DNA of 64,000 nt. It comes from Capniomyces stellatus. Taxonomy: Eukaryota; Kickxellomycota; Harpellomycetes; Harpellales; Legeriomycetaceae. This document shows, one piece after another, positions 35,511 through 46,338 of this stretch. The notes beneath the pieces are model-generated. The model was not told where the DNA came from. It did not search any database and saw only the letters and a list, made by a program, of their open reading frames with translations. The translations under genes were made by a program, and so were the position numbers. The first letter of the stretch is position 1, and the number at the start of each line of letters is the position of its first letter. Location: contig LUVW01000038.1 in NCBI GenBank assembly GCA_001661515.1, positions 62,001-126,000 on the forward strand, given 5' to 3'.

Positions 35511-36770
35511 GGTTGGTGAAAAAAAAAACTTTTGACAAAAGGGTATACCATTATAACTGCATTGGTGTCTACTGGTTTTTATGTGGAAGCTTTGTGATAT
35601 ATCATATTCAAAAGTATATTATTTAAAGGTATTAGAAAACGACACAAACAAGATAAATTTCTGACAACTCTTGATGCGGTTTGTGTTTCACTTTGTGCTT
35701 CGGGTCAGTTATAAAAAAACTCACATTATTTCCTGATTGTAGGAACACACAATACACCTGATTTCTAATAAAGTGCACTGTGTTACTCTGCGTGAAGCTA
35801 GTGAATATTTATTTATAGAATGCCATATTTAAGCCAAAGAAAGTTAAACTGCAAACTAGCCAAGTGAAGCAATAAGAAATACTTTTTGTCTTGTTATTGT
35901 CTTTATTAGACGTTTGTCGCTTTGTATGCTTCCTTTTCCAGTTTTTAAAATGTCAAAAGCAGCAAACCATACCGCTTATCATTCAGCAGCTTTTAGTTGG
36001 CTTTCAAGCTGTCAAGCTTTAAAATCGGTGGAAATTGGTAATTCCAGACCTTATCTTAAAATATACCAATAAACACAATACCTTTATTCAATAATCCAGT
36101 TAGATAAACGACGGAGTTATATAATTTCTACGTTAATAAACTAGAACTTTCATACTTTCCGTTTAATTTTTAATTAAATTGAAAAAAAAACCATCCTGTA
36201 TTTTAAATCCACTGTTTAGTTTTAGGTAACTTTTTTCCTTCTTGCTTTAGGCTTTCAAACAAAAATTTACGCAATATTTAATTTACAAAACAAACAAATG
36301 CGTTAAACACCGAGATTGAAGATTTTGAGGTTTCGAGCCAATTCTCAAGTAGGAATTTGTCGAGTTTTGTCGGGTCTTGAAGTTAAAACTACTAAGCGAG
36401 CAAAACCCTAGCAGAGAAAACTTTTAGTTGCGTTTTTGAACTCACTTTCAACTAATTAAGTTATAGCAAAATCTACTCGTAACTTACCAAAAAAGATAGC
36501 ACAAAATCACACATGCCTTTCAATTAATTACAAACGGCGTGTATTATTTATTAATTTAACACAATTTCGGTAGGCCATCAGTTTCTATTATTAGAAATAA
36601 CACGGTTTCAAGAAAAGTAACCAAATAGATAGCGCAAGACGGTTTGTAATTGAGCCATACAGCCGAGATTAAATATATCCTTTTTCACTAGTTGTTTGTT
36701 TTTGTTTTTGTTTGTTGCTTTTTTGCATCTTACTGTTCGTTTTTTTTTCCGTTTCAAAAAATCAAACGGT

Positions 36771-36778
36771 TATAAAAG
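36771..36778 (+). promoter_or_regulatory. Candidate TATA box of secreted protein gene
   Basis: TATAAAAG lies 165 bases before the ATG at 36936, after a T-rich stretch and followed by an A-rich leader. Position and match are suitable for a core promoter; the transcript start is unknown. Confidence 0.4.
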
Positions 36779-36935
36779 ATAAAAGATCCGGCGGATTTTA
36801 ATAAAAAAAAGTATTCATCAACATCAACTACATTAGAAAACTTCTAAATCCAAATCTTAAAGCACAAGTATAGACTTAAAAATAAATAATCACATCAAGC
36901 TAACCAGAAAACCAAACCACCAAGTATATAACATA

Positions 36936-37463
36936 ATGAAGTTCCTAGCAATCGTCTCAGTAGCACTTTTAGCACTAACCGCTGCAGACTCAAGCTATGG
37001 AAAAGAAGCAGCATACGGAAAACCAGCTGCCAAGCCAACCATTGTCACCAGCTATGTAACCAAATACAAGATCAGTTATAGAACCAAACACGTCACCGCT
37101 ACCGCCACCGCCACCACCACCGCCACCCAGTTTGCAACTGTAGTAACCACAGAACACCAAACCGCCACTATCATCGCCACCGCCACACACGCTGTGACTG
37201 TAACTAAAACTGAAATTGTAAAACAAGTTGTAACAGAAACCGTCAAAGGTGATTGCAAAGAGTACGGAAGAGGAAAGGGGAAGGGAAAAGGAAAGGGGAA
37301 AGGATACGGAAAGGATAAAGGATCAAATAGCTATGGCGATGACAACGACGATACCTATGGCGGTGATAACGACGATACCTATAATGATGGCAACGACGAT
37401 ACCTATGATGATGACAACGACAGTGCTTATGATGACAAGGATGATGATAAAGAAAACTACTAA
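36936..37463 (+). CDS. Secreted polyampholyte repeat protein, 175 aa
   Basis: The N-terminus (MKFLAIVSVALLALTAADS) is a clear signal peptide, so the product is probably secreted or wall-bound. The mature chain has three compositional blocks. Residues about 35-105 are Thr/Val/Ala-rich with beta-like alternation and many possible O-glycosylation sites. Residues about 112-130 are basic and glycine-rich, with alternating Gly-Lys (GRGKGKGKGKGKGYGKDKG). From about 132 the chain is acidic with four roughly 8-residue repeats around DNDDTY encoded by 24-base units. There is one Cys (DCKEY). I know no named family; Thr-rich plus charged-repeat architecture is common in fungal surface and adhesive proteins. 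A second signal-peptide protein with a similar leader lies 2.4 kb downstream. Confidence 0.8.
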   Translation: MKFLAIVSVALLALTAADSSYGKEAAYGKPAAKPTIVTSYVTKYKISYRTKHVTATATATTTATQFATVVTTEHQTATIIATATHAVTVTKTEIVKQVVTETVKGDCKEYGRGKGKGKGKGKGYGKDKGSNSYGDDNDDTYGGDNDDTYNDGNDDTYDDDNDSAYDDKDDDKENY

Positions 37464-39893
37464 GTAGAACTGTAAACAGCCGTGTATGTAAATGTAGTAG
37501 TTACAGTCCTGGATTATAGAGTACACAATGTATAATGGATTAAAACACGCGACATTTCTGTTTTCGGATTTAGTAGCTTTTCCTATGACCACCCAAATCT
37601 TTATAACTTTATTGTAATTAAGTTTGCAAAACTGTTCATTTTTCAAATAAATTCAGGAAGAGATCATATTACGTTTAGAATAGCGCAAAGCGCTCTAAAA
37701 CAGACCACTTTGGTTTATTCGCTTGCAATAGTAACACACGGCCGAGCCATATACCATCAATTTCGTTTAGAAAGTTAAATGCGACTAATTAAGTAGAAAA
37801 GTGTAGTTATGAATGGCTTGCTATGAGAGTTAAAAGGAGTAGGACCCAATCAGAAGAATATGTAAAGGTATATGAACACACACCCTCACGCTTACCCTAA
37901 TTGTATCTGGTTCGAATCGACGTAGGGCAATTTAGTGTAATTCCACCATTTCTTTCCCATCCACTACGTTGTGATAAATAGTGGGTATAATCTGCAGTAG
38001 TGGAAACTTTGCCTTCATTTGGTGCCAATTTTTTTCTCTACAGCTAACCATTTACTGCTTTCAAATTTATCTGGTTGTTCACTCGAATTTAAACTCCGTT
38101 TTTCTAGAACCCACAGCATCATTTTTTTTAAATTCTTTTTTGCGGCTTGTAATTCTTAAAATACCCAAGACCTAAAATGACACAGGTGGTTATATAAGAG
38201 GATATCACAAACGCACAATAAATAACGTCAGAGTAAACAGTGAATATTAGGGCCTCAGCGGTCTTTAGTGATGCAGTCCGTTGTAAATACATTTGGTTTA
38301 TCCAGTTAGTCGGTTAGCAGATGGTTTTATTTATCTATGGCATTTATATTTTGTCACATGTGTTCAAGTCATGGGGTTTTATATAGAAAAAGTGACAATA
38401 ATTATTAAAAAGCAAATATATTAAGTTCAAATACATTATTATAATTTAAGTTAGGGGAAAACAGTGAATATGCGTGATCTTAAATAGCTTATAGTAATAT
38501 ACAGTAGCTTGACTCCAGTATAAAGTTTCAGAGTAGTAATTTGTATCTATGTTAGTCGGATTTTTTGTCAATCACTCTAACTCGATTCTGAGTAGGGAAC
38601 CGGTTATTACCACTGAATGGGGTTTTAGTTCAATATTATTTATAGTACCCTTTCCCAACCCTTTATATACCAAATCTGCAAAGCCATGCTTTATTCAAAT
38701 AAAATAAAATAAGAACAAAAAAATCCTTACACGTCCCGTATTTAATTTAGAGGGCGCTGAACTGGCGTTTGGTCCAGCGGTGTCAAAATCAAGTTTGATC
38801 CGTTCAGTTCCTCATGCGTTTGCGAATAAACTTGCTACTTGTGGTATTATTCTACCACTGATTACTGGTGGTTGGTGGTTTATTTCAGCTTTTAACGACA
38901 GTTTTTTCCTAATAAACCCTTTGTATTCCTAATATCTCTATCATTCATCAGAACTTTTTCTATTAATATGCACTAGTTTAGTAATATTCCCGAGTTGAAG
39001 TCCACCGTTTTTGTTTCTTTATATGGGTTCTGCTTCGATCTGTAATGTTTGTGAATAAATGTCCAAGCAGACCCGCAATAAAAAAAAGTTCAGTCAGAAG
39101 CTTACCTTGATAAAGAGGCCATAAATTGCGAGTAGTGAAAGATGTTTGTAGAGTAGCTTAAAATACAAATGGCGTAACATATTTACATAACCTCTTTGCC
39201 ATTCTAACATTTAAACATTAATCCCCAGTAGGATTATTGATTAATTAGGTTAATTGGCAAACTTTACAAATACATGAATTTTTCCTTTTTGAATACAAGA
39301 GATTGGCCCTTCGATAATAGCTTGTACTTTACATTTACTAAAGCAGCAAGGAATTTGTTTAGTGTTTCAAAGAAAAATGTTATTATTAACTAAACAAACT
39401 CAAAATACCTAATAGATCCGCTAATTCTTATAGCTTAATCTTGCAGTTTTATCAATAAAATGCAAAATTGACAGAGTTATTGCCAAACAGTCCAAATAAA
39501 TAGACGGAGTTTACTAACAGAGAAAATATTTTAATGAGCAAATTCTATAATTAGAAGCTGCTAATATTAGACGCAATTACTTTGGAAGGCTTATTGCTTT
39601 GAAAAGCCTATTACTTTACAAACAGGGTTGGGAGTTGAATTAAAGTAAATAAAAGTAGAAACGTCGATAAATAAGACATTGGAATAGAATTCTATTTAAC
39701 AATTTAAATCTCTTGCCCAAAGTAAAAGGGAGGAGCAAAAAAAAATCAATATCAAAATCAGTATCAATATCAATATCAAAATTAATGGTAACAACAAGAG
39801 AATAAGTGTTTAGCTTGGATTTCATTTTTTTTTTAAATATACAAATCTCACTCTAAAACAGGCTTATTAGCACTTTATCAACCTAGAACCACC
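37464..39893. other. Long intergenic region between the secreted-protein genes
   Basis: 2.4 kb of AT-rich sequence. No supported frame, tRNA or repeat array. A 13-mer AAACAGTGAATAT occurs twice (near 38235 and 38460). A near-palindromic run of ATCAATATC repeats occurs at 39745-39782. Confidence 0.4.
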
Positions 39894-41183
39894 ATGAAAG
39901 TACTCGCTGTAATTTCAGTAGCATACTTAGCATTAGTCAGCGCGGGAGCGCCAAGGCATCAAGACACCTCGTACTATCCTAAACAGAGTAAGGGCGGTCG
40001 TAAATCAAAAAGCCGCGCCAACAGATATATAACCAGATCTTTTGTCGAGTCGATAACGGTAGACCATACATTGGTGGCCACACAGACCAACACTTTAAAA
40101 CAAATCCAAACCAAAACAATCACACAAAGCAGTGTTGGATACAGAAATAGCGAGTTGAAAAAGAGCGGTGAAAAATGCAGATGTCCTGCGTCTGAAGCTG
40201 GGCTTGATTTTGGCAGAAATTTCACTGATATTACCGTACCCAGTTTGATCGGATCTGTTGCATGTGAAGTAGGAATTACGTTCCAAAGCATTAAAGCCCA
40301 GTTGAGTCTTGTAAAACGGGCAACAGCTGAGGGCAATTCTGAGCTGCTTGCATCAGTTATCAGTGCAGCACAGGAAGGACTCAAGTGTGGGGAGCCACGA
40401 TTGCTTGAATTTTTCCAAGTTTTTCAAGAAGGCCTGCCAGAGCAATTGGAAGAAATGTCTAAACAAGTGTACGTAGGCATGGATAAAATATACAGAAACA
40501 ACAGTTTGGCAAACAGCGTGTCAAATAGCATCAAGAGCATTAAGGGAAACGAGAAAACGATAGCAAAACTGGTCGGCGATTTATTTAAGGGACTGCAAAA
40601 CAACAAACTGACTAGAGATCGATTTGCTCTTATTTTATTCCGCTCACTATCGCTTATAAAACCAACAATGGCAGCGCCAAAAAAGGGGTTTGTTGATGTT
40701 GAAAATGGCGTTGAGAGCCTAGAGTCAACAATAAGCGAGTCCTACAGCTGTAGAAAAAACTTTATTCCTACTGGCTCCAACTCAAAGTTTTCACACATCG
40801 TCAATCTTTTCTTAACTCGAACCGAGGAGAGTGCTAAAATTCTGCTCAATATTGTTTTGTATCTGGCTAATAAGAACGAGAAGTTTGATAGTGATTTGGA
40901 AAAGGTGCTGACCGCATCAAGCAAGTTCAACGATCTCTTAACCACATCCGTACACACGGTTGGTCTAGCACTAGTTTCAGAAAACGAATCATTAATTGAA
41001 AAAATTTCCAGCATCCGTGCTTATTTCAAGACCAATAAACTCCAAGTTGAGTCAGATGTCTGCAAACTTTCAAAAAAATACGAGTTGGGTGATACCAACA
41101 TTGTTGAATTTATACTTAGGCTGCTGCCTGCGTACACTGTCTTGCTTGCCATCCTATTTTCGCCATTCTTCTGTTGCTGGTAA
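39894..41183 (+). CDS. Secreted helical protein with hydrophobic C-terminal tail
   Basis: Single exon, 429 residues. It starts with a signal peptide (MKVLAVISVAYLALVSAGA) that resembles the leader of the 36936 gene. A basic linker (GGRKSKSRANR) and a Thr/Gln-rich stretch (TLVATQTNTLKQIQTKTITQ) follow. Then come about 300 residues of predicted amphipathic helices with a few cysteines (KCRCP, VACEV, LKCGE, YSCRK, DVCKL). The chain ends in a hydrophobic segment with no charged tail (FILRLLPAYTVLLAILFSPF then FCCW). That end could be a GPI-attachment signal or a membrane anchor, though no strong omega site is obvious. I do not recognise a family. Shared leader and Thr-rich N-terminus suggest distant relation to the upstream secreted gene, or a shared secretory design. 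Confidence 0.72.
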   Translation: MKVLAVISVAYLALVSAGAPRHQDTSYYPKQSKGGRKSKSRANRYITRSFVESITVDHTLVATQTNTLKQIQTKTITQSSVGYRNSELKKSGEKCRCPASEAGLDFGRNFTDITVPSLIGSVACEVGITFQSIKAQLSLVKRATAEGNSELLASVISAAQEGLKCGEPRLLEFFQVFQEGLPEQLEEMSKQVYVGMDKIYRNNSLANSVSNSIKSIKGNEKTIAKLVGDLFKGLQNNKLTRDRFALILFRSLSLIKPTMAAPKKGFVDVENGVESLESTISESYSCRKNFIPTGSNSKFSHIVNLFLTRTEESAKILLNIVLYLANKNEKFDSDLEKVLTASSKFNDLLTTSVHTVGLALVSENESLIEKISSIRAYFKTNKLQVESDVCKLSKKYELGDTNIVEFILRLLPAYTVLLAILFSPFFCCW

Positions 41184-41996
41184 AAGAAGTGCTCGGAAAT
41201 AAATGCTCTTGGAAATAAAACAAGCTCAAATTATATACTAATAGCACCTGTATGCAAATTCTTAAACTTATTTGTGTTTACACTTTAGTGATTATCGTTA
41301 TTAAAGTTTTCAAGTTTTACTAGATCTTATTTAACAGCAATAAAACACTAGACATTCATTTCAATAATAATAATAATAAACACTAGGCATTCTAAAGCAA
41401 CGAAGCGAACATGATTTATTTATTTTCAACATGACAAAAAAAATAGCATAATAGTCCAATAGTATAATTAATGAGTTTTTATCCAAAGAATATTTTTCTC
41501 CACTGGGAAATAAAAAAAGAAAAAAATAAAGTGAAAAAAAAGTTGAAAAGAAATTGATCGGATCACAATGGATTTCCAATTAGAACTACAATTGACTAAA
41601 CCAGAAAACAAGAAGCAAAGCAAATACTAGTAATAAACCAACCAACTTTCTAAGCCAATATCAGAAAACTTAAATTGCAACAGTATAGATTTAAATAGTT
41701 AATACGCGTATTAAAGTTTGATACTCTGCATCAAAATAGCTTTTATATTTTTGCATTGAGACATCCTGCATACTTCTACAGCCCAATTTTTCAAAAGAAG
41801 AAAGGGAATTGACTTTGGACTTTGAACCGAAGTTACGATTTAAGGCTAAACCAAGCGGAATCAAAGCTGGTAGACTTGTCAGAAAAAAACAAAACATATT
41901 TTAAGTCTGAATTGATAACAGAAGACGGGCCGAAGAGCTTAATCGCGAAGCGAGATATAAGCTGGTTTAGACGATAAAGAACATATAGAAAAAAAA
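41184..41996. other. Intergenic, no gene seen
   Basis: About 0.8 kb of AT-rich DNA with an (AAT)n run at about 41363-41380. The minus-strand open frames here are short and T-rich and look spurious. Confidence 0.45.
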
Positions 41997-44426
41997 ATGC
42001 TTAAAGCGCTAACTGATCGACGTGGTAAAGAGGAATTAATCCGGCAAATAAATCGACTACTATTCTCAAGAAAGTACAGCACAAAGCCGACATTTGAGGT
42101 ACGCGCTTGAACGTTTTAGCAATGTTGTGTGTGAATTGCGTTGTAATGTTGTATGTAAACGCGAATGTGGGTTGAGGATTCTAGACTTTAATTTAGAATA
42201 CAATCAATGTAGAATTAGAACAAAACGAAAACCGTCAATAATTGTGCTTCAATACAATATTAGGGTCTAGGAATTCCGAAAGAGCTATGCTTGGCGGCAG
42301 AAAAACTGTATGGAGTTGCCACACCTTCGGCAATGCAATGCAAGCTGATCCCGGCAATATTGAACGAGAAAGAGGATTATCTTATTCAGCAGGAAACGGG
42401 GTCGGGGAAAACCTTTTCAATGGTTCTTACGCTGCTAGGAATAGCGTATAAGGATTATCTTGACAACGCATTTGTTTTAGAAAATAACAGAGCCAAGCCG
42501 GCCGAAAAGACCTTAAAGCAAATCAATAAGAGCAAAAAGACAGAGAGTGTTGCTAAAGGAGCTAAGCAGCCCAGATTTAGTAAAAACAGGAACAGAGACA
42601 GTGGTAAAGCAGAAAGTGGTGGTGGAAATACTGTAGAGGTAGAGAGTAGACGATTGGAGACGCATGCGTTCTCAAGTCCATTGGCAGTGATGTTGGTCCC
42701 AAACAGAGAGCTGGCACTGCAGATCGATGAATGGGCGAATGCACTAGTGAGTGAGGCGTTTCCTCATATTCCCAAAAACTACCTGGTTCAGTCATTTGTT
42801 AGTGGCGAAAAGTTTAAGCCAGAGCAAAACAAGATACTCAAGGAATTTGGTTCACCCTCAGTGGTTATAGGAACAGCAAAGCAGCTGGAGGAGGTTATAA
42901 TATCGACCAAGAGGATACCTCTTGACATGAGACTGCAAAGAGTGCTTGTTGACGAGGTTGACAGCATTGTCCAGATACCAAGCAAACACGCGTCGATTAA
43001 AAAAAAGATTGTGAGGATGAAAAACCCTAAAGAGGGACAAACGTTTGTTGAGAAGATATTGAATAGAATAAACGAGATATATGAGGCCAAATATGGCTTC
43101 AGTCAAAGGAAAGAGTTGCCCACGAAAAAGGGCAACGCTGCAGAAGATGGTGAGCATGGAGACAATGACGCTGTAGATTCTGGAAAAGGAATAGAGGAGG
43201 GCGTTGGAAGCGAAGAGAAGGAAATTGTCAATTACAATCAGCCAAACTCAGTGCACAGGCTGCAGTCAATCGCCAAGGGTCTTACTGAGGGATACAAGAA
43301 AAAGTGGTTGCTGGATGAGCTTGAGAAAATAGATTATTCCAAAATCCCACAGCTGAAGCCGGTGGAATACAAGGCAAGCAAATTCTACTCGCTGATTGTT
43401 TCGTCAGCAACAGTTAATAACGATTTGCGGAGGTTTTTGAAATCACGTGGATGGTTTCCCAAGCCACTTCGAGTTATTGAGAATAAAAGCACCGCTACTG
43501 TGGTTCCTCGATTGATTGAGCATTACTGTGTTGTTGTTGAGGATTTGGAGAAGGTTAGAAACATAAGTCCAAAGATAAAAGAGGAGAAAGTTGAGCAGAA
43601 TTTGGATGAAGATGGGAATGAGGTTGGGGGTTTTGTTGAGCAAGAAACAGATAATGTGCTAGGTGGTGCAGAAGATTCGGGACTGACCTCACAGGATAAT
43701 GGTATACCAGAAAGCAGTGAGTTTGGTGAGAATAGAGATAGGTTGAAGGTGAAGAGCGTATATGGGAACTCTGAGCTGCTGATTAAGCAAACAACAGACG
43801 GGATAAAACTAAGTGGGAATTTGGAGGCCTTTGTAGATCACGACTCGGGCTTGGAGCTGGAAAAGGATAGTTTCAAGGGAAGTAAGGGCAAAGGGAAGAG
43901 GGGGGGCTTGGATAAGCAAGGCGGCCTGATGACAGAGGAGATGTACAATGAAAGTATGGCAGAGTGTGTGTCGAACATAATTGATGCAGAAGCAGAGTCG
44001 GTTCAAAACGTGATTGTTTTTATGGAAACAGGAAAGAACTTTATGAAGTTTGTTGAGAAGCTGAAGGAGTTTGGGGTGGTGGCGGTGGGGTTGATAGACA
44101 GGTTTAACTCGGCGCCAAAAAACAAGAACACTGGTGGCGACAGCAACAGTGATGGGGGTGCTAGAGGCAGTTATAATATATATGTAACTACAGAGTCAGC
44201 AGGAAGGGGGATAGATATTCCCAATGTATCGCATGTGGTGGTTTTGGGATTACCTAAAAATCCAACCAGCTATGTGCATATGAGTGGGAGAACCGGTAGA
44301 TTCAACAAGACTGGAAAGGTTATTTCCGTTATTATAAACCAGCATGACACAAAGTCGGAGGGGAAAATGCGCGGGATGTACTCGATGTTGGGCATAAATC
44401 CTGTGAAACTGGATTATTTAGATTAG
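41997..44426 (+). CDS. DEAD-box-family RNA helicase, probably mitochondrial (Mrh4-like)
   Basis: Two exons, 41997-42098 and 42264-44426, in phase, giving 754 residues. Exon 1 encodes a basic, Arg-rich, acid-free leader (RQINRLLFSRKYSTKPTFE) typical of mitochondrial import, and splicing completes the Q-motif region (FEGLGIPKELCLAAEKLYGV). Helicase motifs seen: motif I ETGSGKT at 78-84, Ia LVPNRELALQ, motif II VDEVDS (D264-E-V-D267 instead of DEAD), III SSATV, V TTESAGRGIDIP, VI HMSGRTGRF. An acidic insertion of about 130 residues sits between the two RecA lobes, and another Lys/Ser-rich one precedes motif Ia. Yeast Mrh4 assists large mitoribosome assembly; assignment to it is inferred from targeting and overall layout. 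The gene converges with the P450 gene. Confidence 0.8.
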
Positions 44427-44694
44427 TATTTTAATACACTTTGTTTAGTTTTTATTTTGGTTTGTTTTGTTCTGTTTTTATTTATTTTTAAAACTATACG
44501 TTTGGTTGTTGGCTTATTTTTCCATCTTTACTATTTTTTTTTTTTGGGTTGCTAGTTGGATCTGTTTGTTTAGATTGAAATACATAATGTGAAGAAGTGG
44601 CGATTAGTTTGCCGAATTTACAAGTTATAAATTGGGATAAAATTAAATTAAACAATATCTAAAGTAAAATGAAAATCAAAAAAAAAAAAAAAAA

Positions 44695-46338
44695 CTAGAC
44701 AATGTGATGTTCTCGAGGGTGGAAATAGATGCCGCTGGTTTTATTTAATATGTAGAAAATGGATACTGGTTGGTTGTTTTTAATAATAGATGGGGTGGTT
44801 AATGTGTACTTTCGAACAATCAAAGCGATGGTCAGTTTGCTAATGGCAACGGCATACTCTCTAGCAAGACACATTCTAGGACCAACGCCCCAAATAAGAT
44901 TGTCAAGAGAAACGTCGGAGAATTTTGTGTTTGCAAGAATGTGTCGTTTGTAGTTGAACATGTTTGAGTCTTCGCCAAAAGTAGAGCTGTCTCTGTGGTG
45001 AGTGTAGGAGTTCAAGGCAACATATTTGTTTTTAGGAATGGTTACGCCATTTGATAGGACCAGATCTTTTGTGGTGTAGCGAGAGAGAAACGATGGTGTT
45101 CCAGATAGTCTATGCGACTCTTTGATGACAGCGTCTAAAATCACCATCTCCTCTAAATGGTGGTACTTTATCTCGTCTCCGTACTTTCTAACCAAGCTGT
45201 CTTGTTCAATTACCAAGTCTCTATAAACGTCGGGGCGTGAGGAAATATCGGTTAGCACGTTGTATAGCCTGCTTGAGTTAATAAAAACTCCAGCCTCCAT
45301 TGCTGCCTGGACGTTGTGGGACAAAACGCTAGTGTGTTTTAAATCAAATAGAACCGAGTTTTCTGCCAGAAATTTTATCAAGGTTCTTGGTCTAGTATTG
45401 TCAGTGTACCCATTCCTCAAAATCCCCATTCCTAAATACTTTGTCAAGTAGCTTTTTTTCGGAAATCCATACTGAAGCAGAAACCTGGATAATGTGTCGC
45501 CCAGACGAACTCCGCCCGAGTTATTTATCGCTATTTTAATTGAATGGTTTAATTCTTCGTTTACCAACGCTTCAGGACCAAAAAACCGAAACGACACTGC
45601 CTGTATCATTATGCTTTCCAAAAACTCATATACATTATACAGCTCCAACCCTCCCACCTTATCCAACTTTCCGTGCGAGTACAGCGACTTTTTTATTTGG
45701 TTACTCAGCATGTACTGACACGCCTCTATTGACTCTTTTAAATCCACTGTTGATGTAAAGTATGCAAACAGTCGCGAGTATTCCGTAAACCTCCCATGTA
45801 TATCGGCCAAAACCGTTGTAAAAAATGACTGTCCGTCATAATGTGCCTTTAAAACGCTTAGTACCGATGTTGAGTATGAAATGTACTCGGTGGAAAACGC
45901 CCCCCCTAAAATTACCCTCGACTTTTCCATACTTGTACCAAGCACCTTTTTGTTATACTCCTCAATATTTTCTTCGTTTCCTATTTCAGATATAAATTCA
46001 GAATGTGAAACCTCCTTATACTTCACATCCCTTAGCCCGTACGGTACCACTATGCTTTTAATGATGTTTCTTATCCCGCCATTGAACAATTTAATGCAAA
46101 TAGCATACACTGTTGCTATCTCCAGTATCGAAAACACCAACGCCGCTGCCGTACCAAACTCGTTAAGATAAATCACTTTTATGGAATGGCTAATGTAAAG
46201 CACTCCCAACAAACCCACGAGTGCTATAATGCTTCTAAAAAAGTACAAGATTGAAATGTACTTTATTAAAGTTTGAACAACTCCGATAGCTAATACCCCT
46301 CTCTTGATCGAATACACGAATAGCTTTAGCAGCCCCAT
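44695..46338 (-). CDS. Cytochrome P450
   Basis: Single exon, 547 residues. The hydrophobic N-terminus (ISILYFFRSIIALVGLLGVL) should anchor it in the ER membrane. The K-helix ExxR motif is present at E407-R410 (KESHR), followed by PSFLSRYTTKDLVLSNGVTI and the meander region. The heme-binding loop reads WGVGPRMCLARE with the axial Cys at about 490; the usual first Phe is Trp and the last Gly is Ala. Such a loop (FGxGxRxCxG relaxed) still permits heme ligation. The substrate cannot be told; the general shape is like fungal P450s of the CYP503/ent-kaurene-oxidase-like class, a weak impression. No redox partner or biosynthetic neighbour is nearby. The coding strand changes from G-rich to C-rich towards its 3' end. 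Confidence 0.9.
   Translation of the reverse strand: MGLLKLFVYSIKRGVLAIGVVQTLIKYISILYFFRSIIALVGLLGVLYISHSIKVIYLNEFGTAAALVFSILEIATVYAICIKLFNGGIRNIIKSIVVPYGLRDVKYKEVSHSEFISEIGNEENIEEYNKKVLGTSMEKSRVILGGAFSTEYISYSTSVLSVLKAHYDGQSFFTTVLADIHGRFTEYSRLFAYFTSTVDLKESIEACQYMLSNQIKKSLYSHGKLDKVGGLELYNVYEFLESIMIQAVSFRFFGPEALVNEELNHSIKIAINNSGGVRLGDTLSRFLLQYGFPKKSYLTKYLGMGILRNGYTDNTRPRTLIKFLAENSVLFDLKHTSVLSHNVQAAMEAGVFINSSRLYNVLTDISSRPDVYRDLVIEQDSLVRKYGDEIKYHHLEEMVILDAVIKESHRLSGTPSFLSRYTTKDLVLSNGVTIPKNKYVALNSYTHHRDSSTFGEDSNMFNYKRHILANTKFSDVSLDNLIWGVGPRMCLAREYAVAISKLTIALIVRKYTLTTPSIIKNNQPVSIFYILNKTSGIYFHPREHHIV

Larger units (their letters stand above)
34761..36935. other. Intergenic with repeats and G-run block
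   Basis: 2.2 kb of AT-rich DNA with no gene seen. It contains the 20-bp tandem repeat, an 8-bp repeat and a G-run block, listed separately, and the promoter of the secreted polyampholyte gene. Confidence 0.45.

Noticed and set aside
37905..37930. GGTTCGAATC as a tRNA T-loop
   Set aside because: The flanking bases cannot form the T stem and no acceptor or anticodon arms are found.
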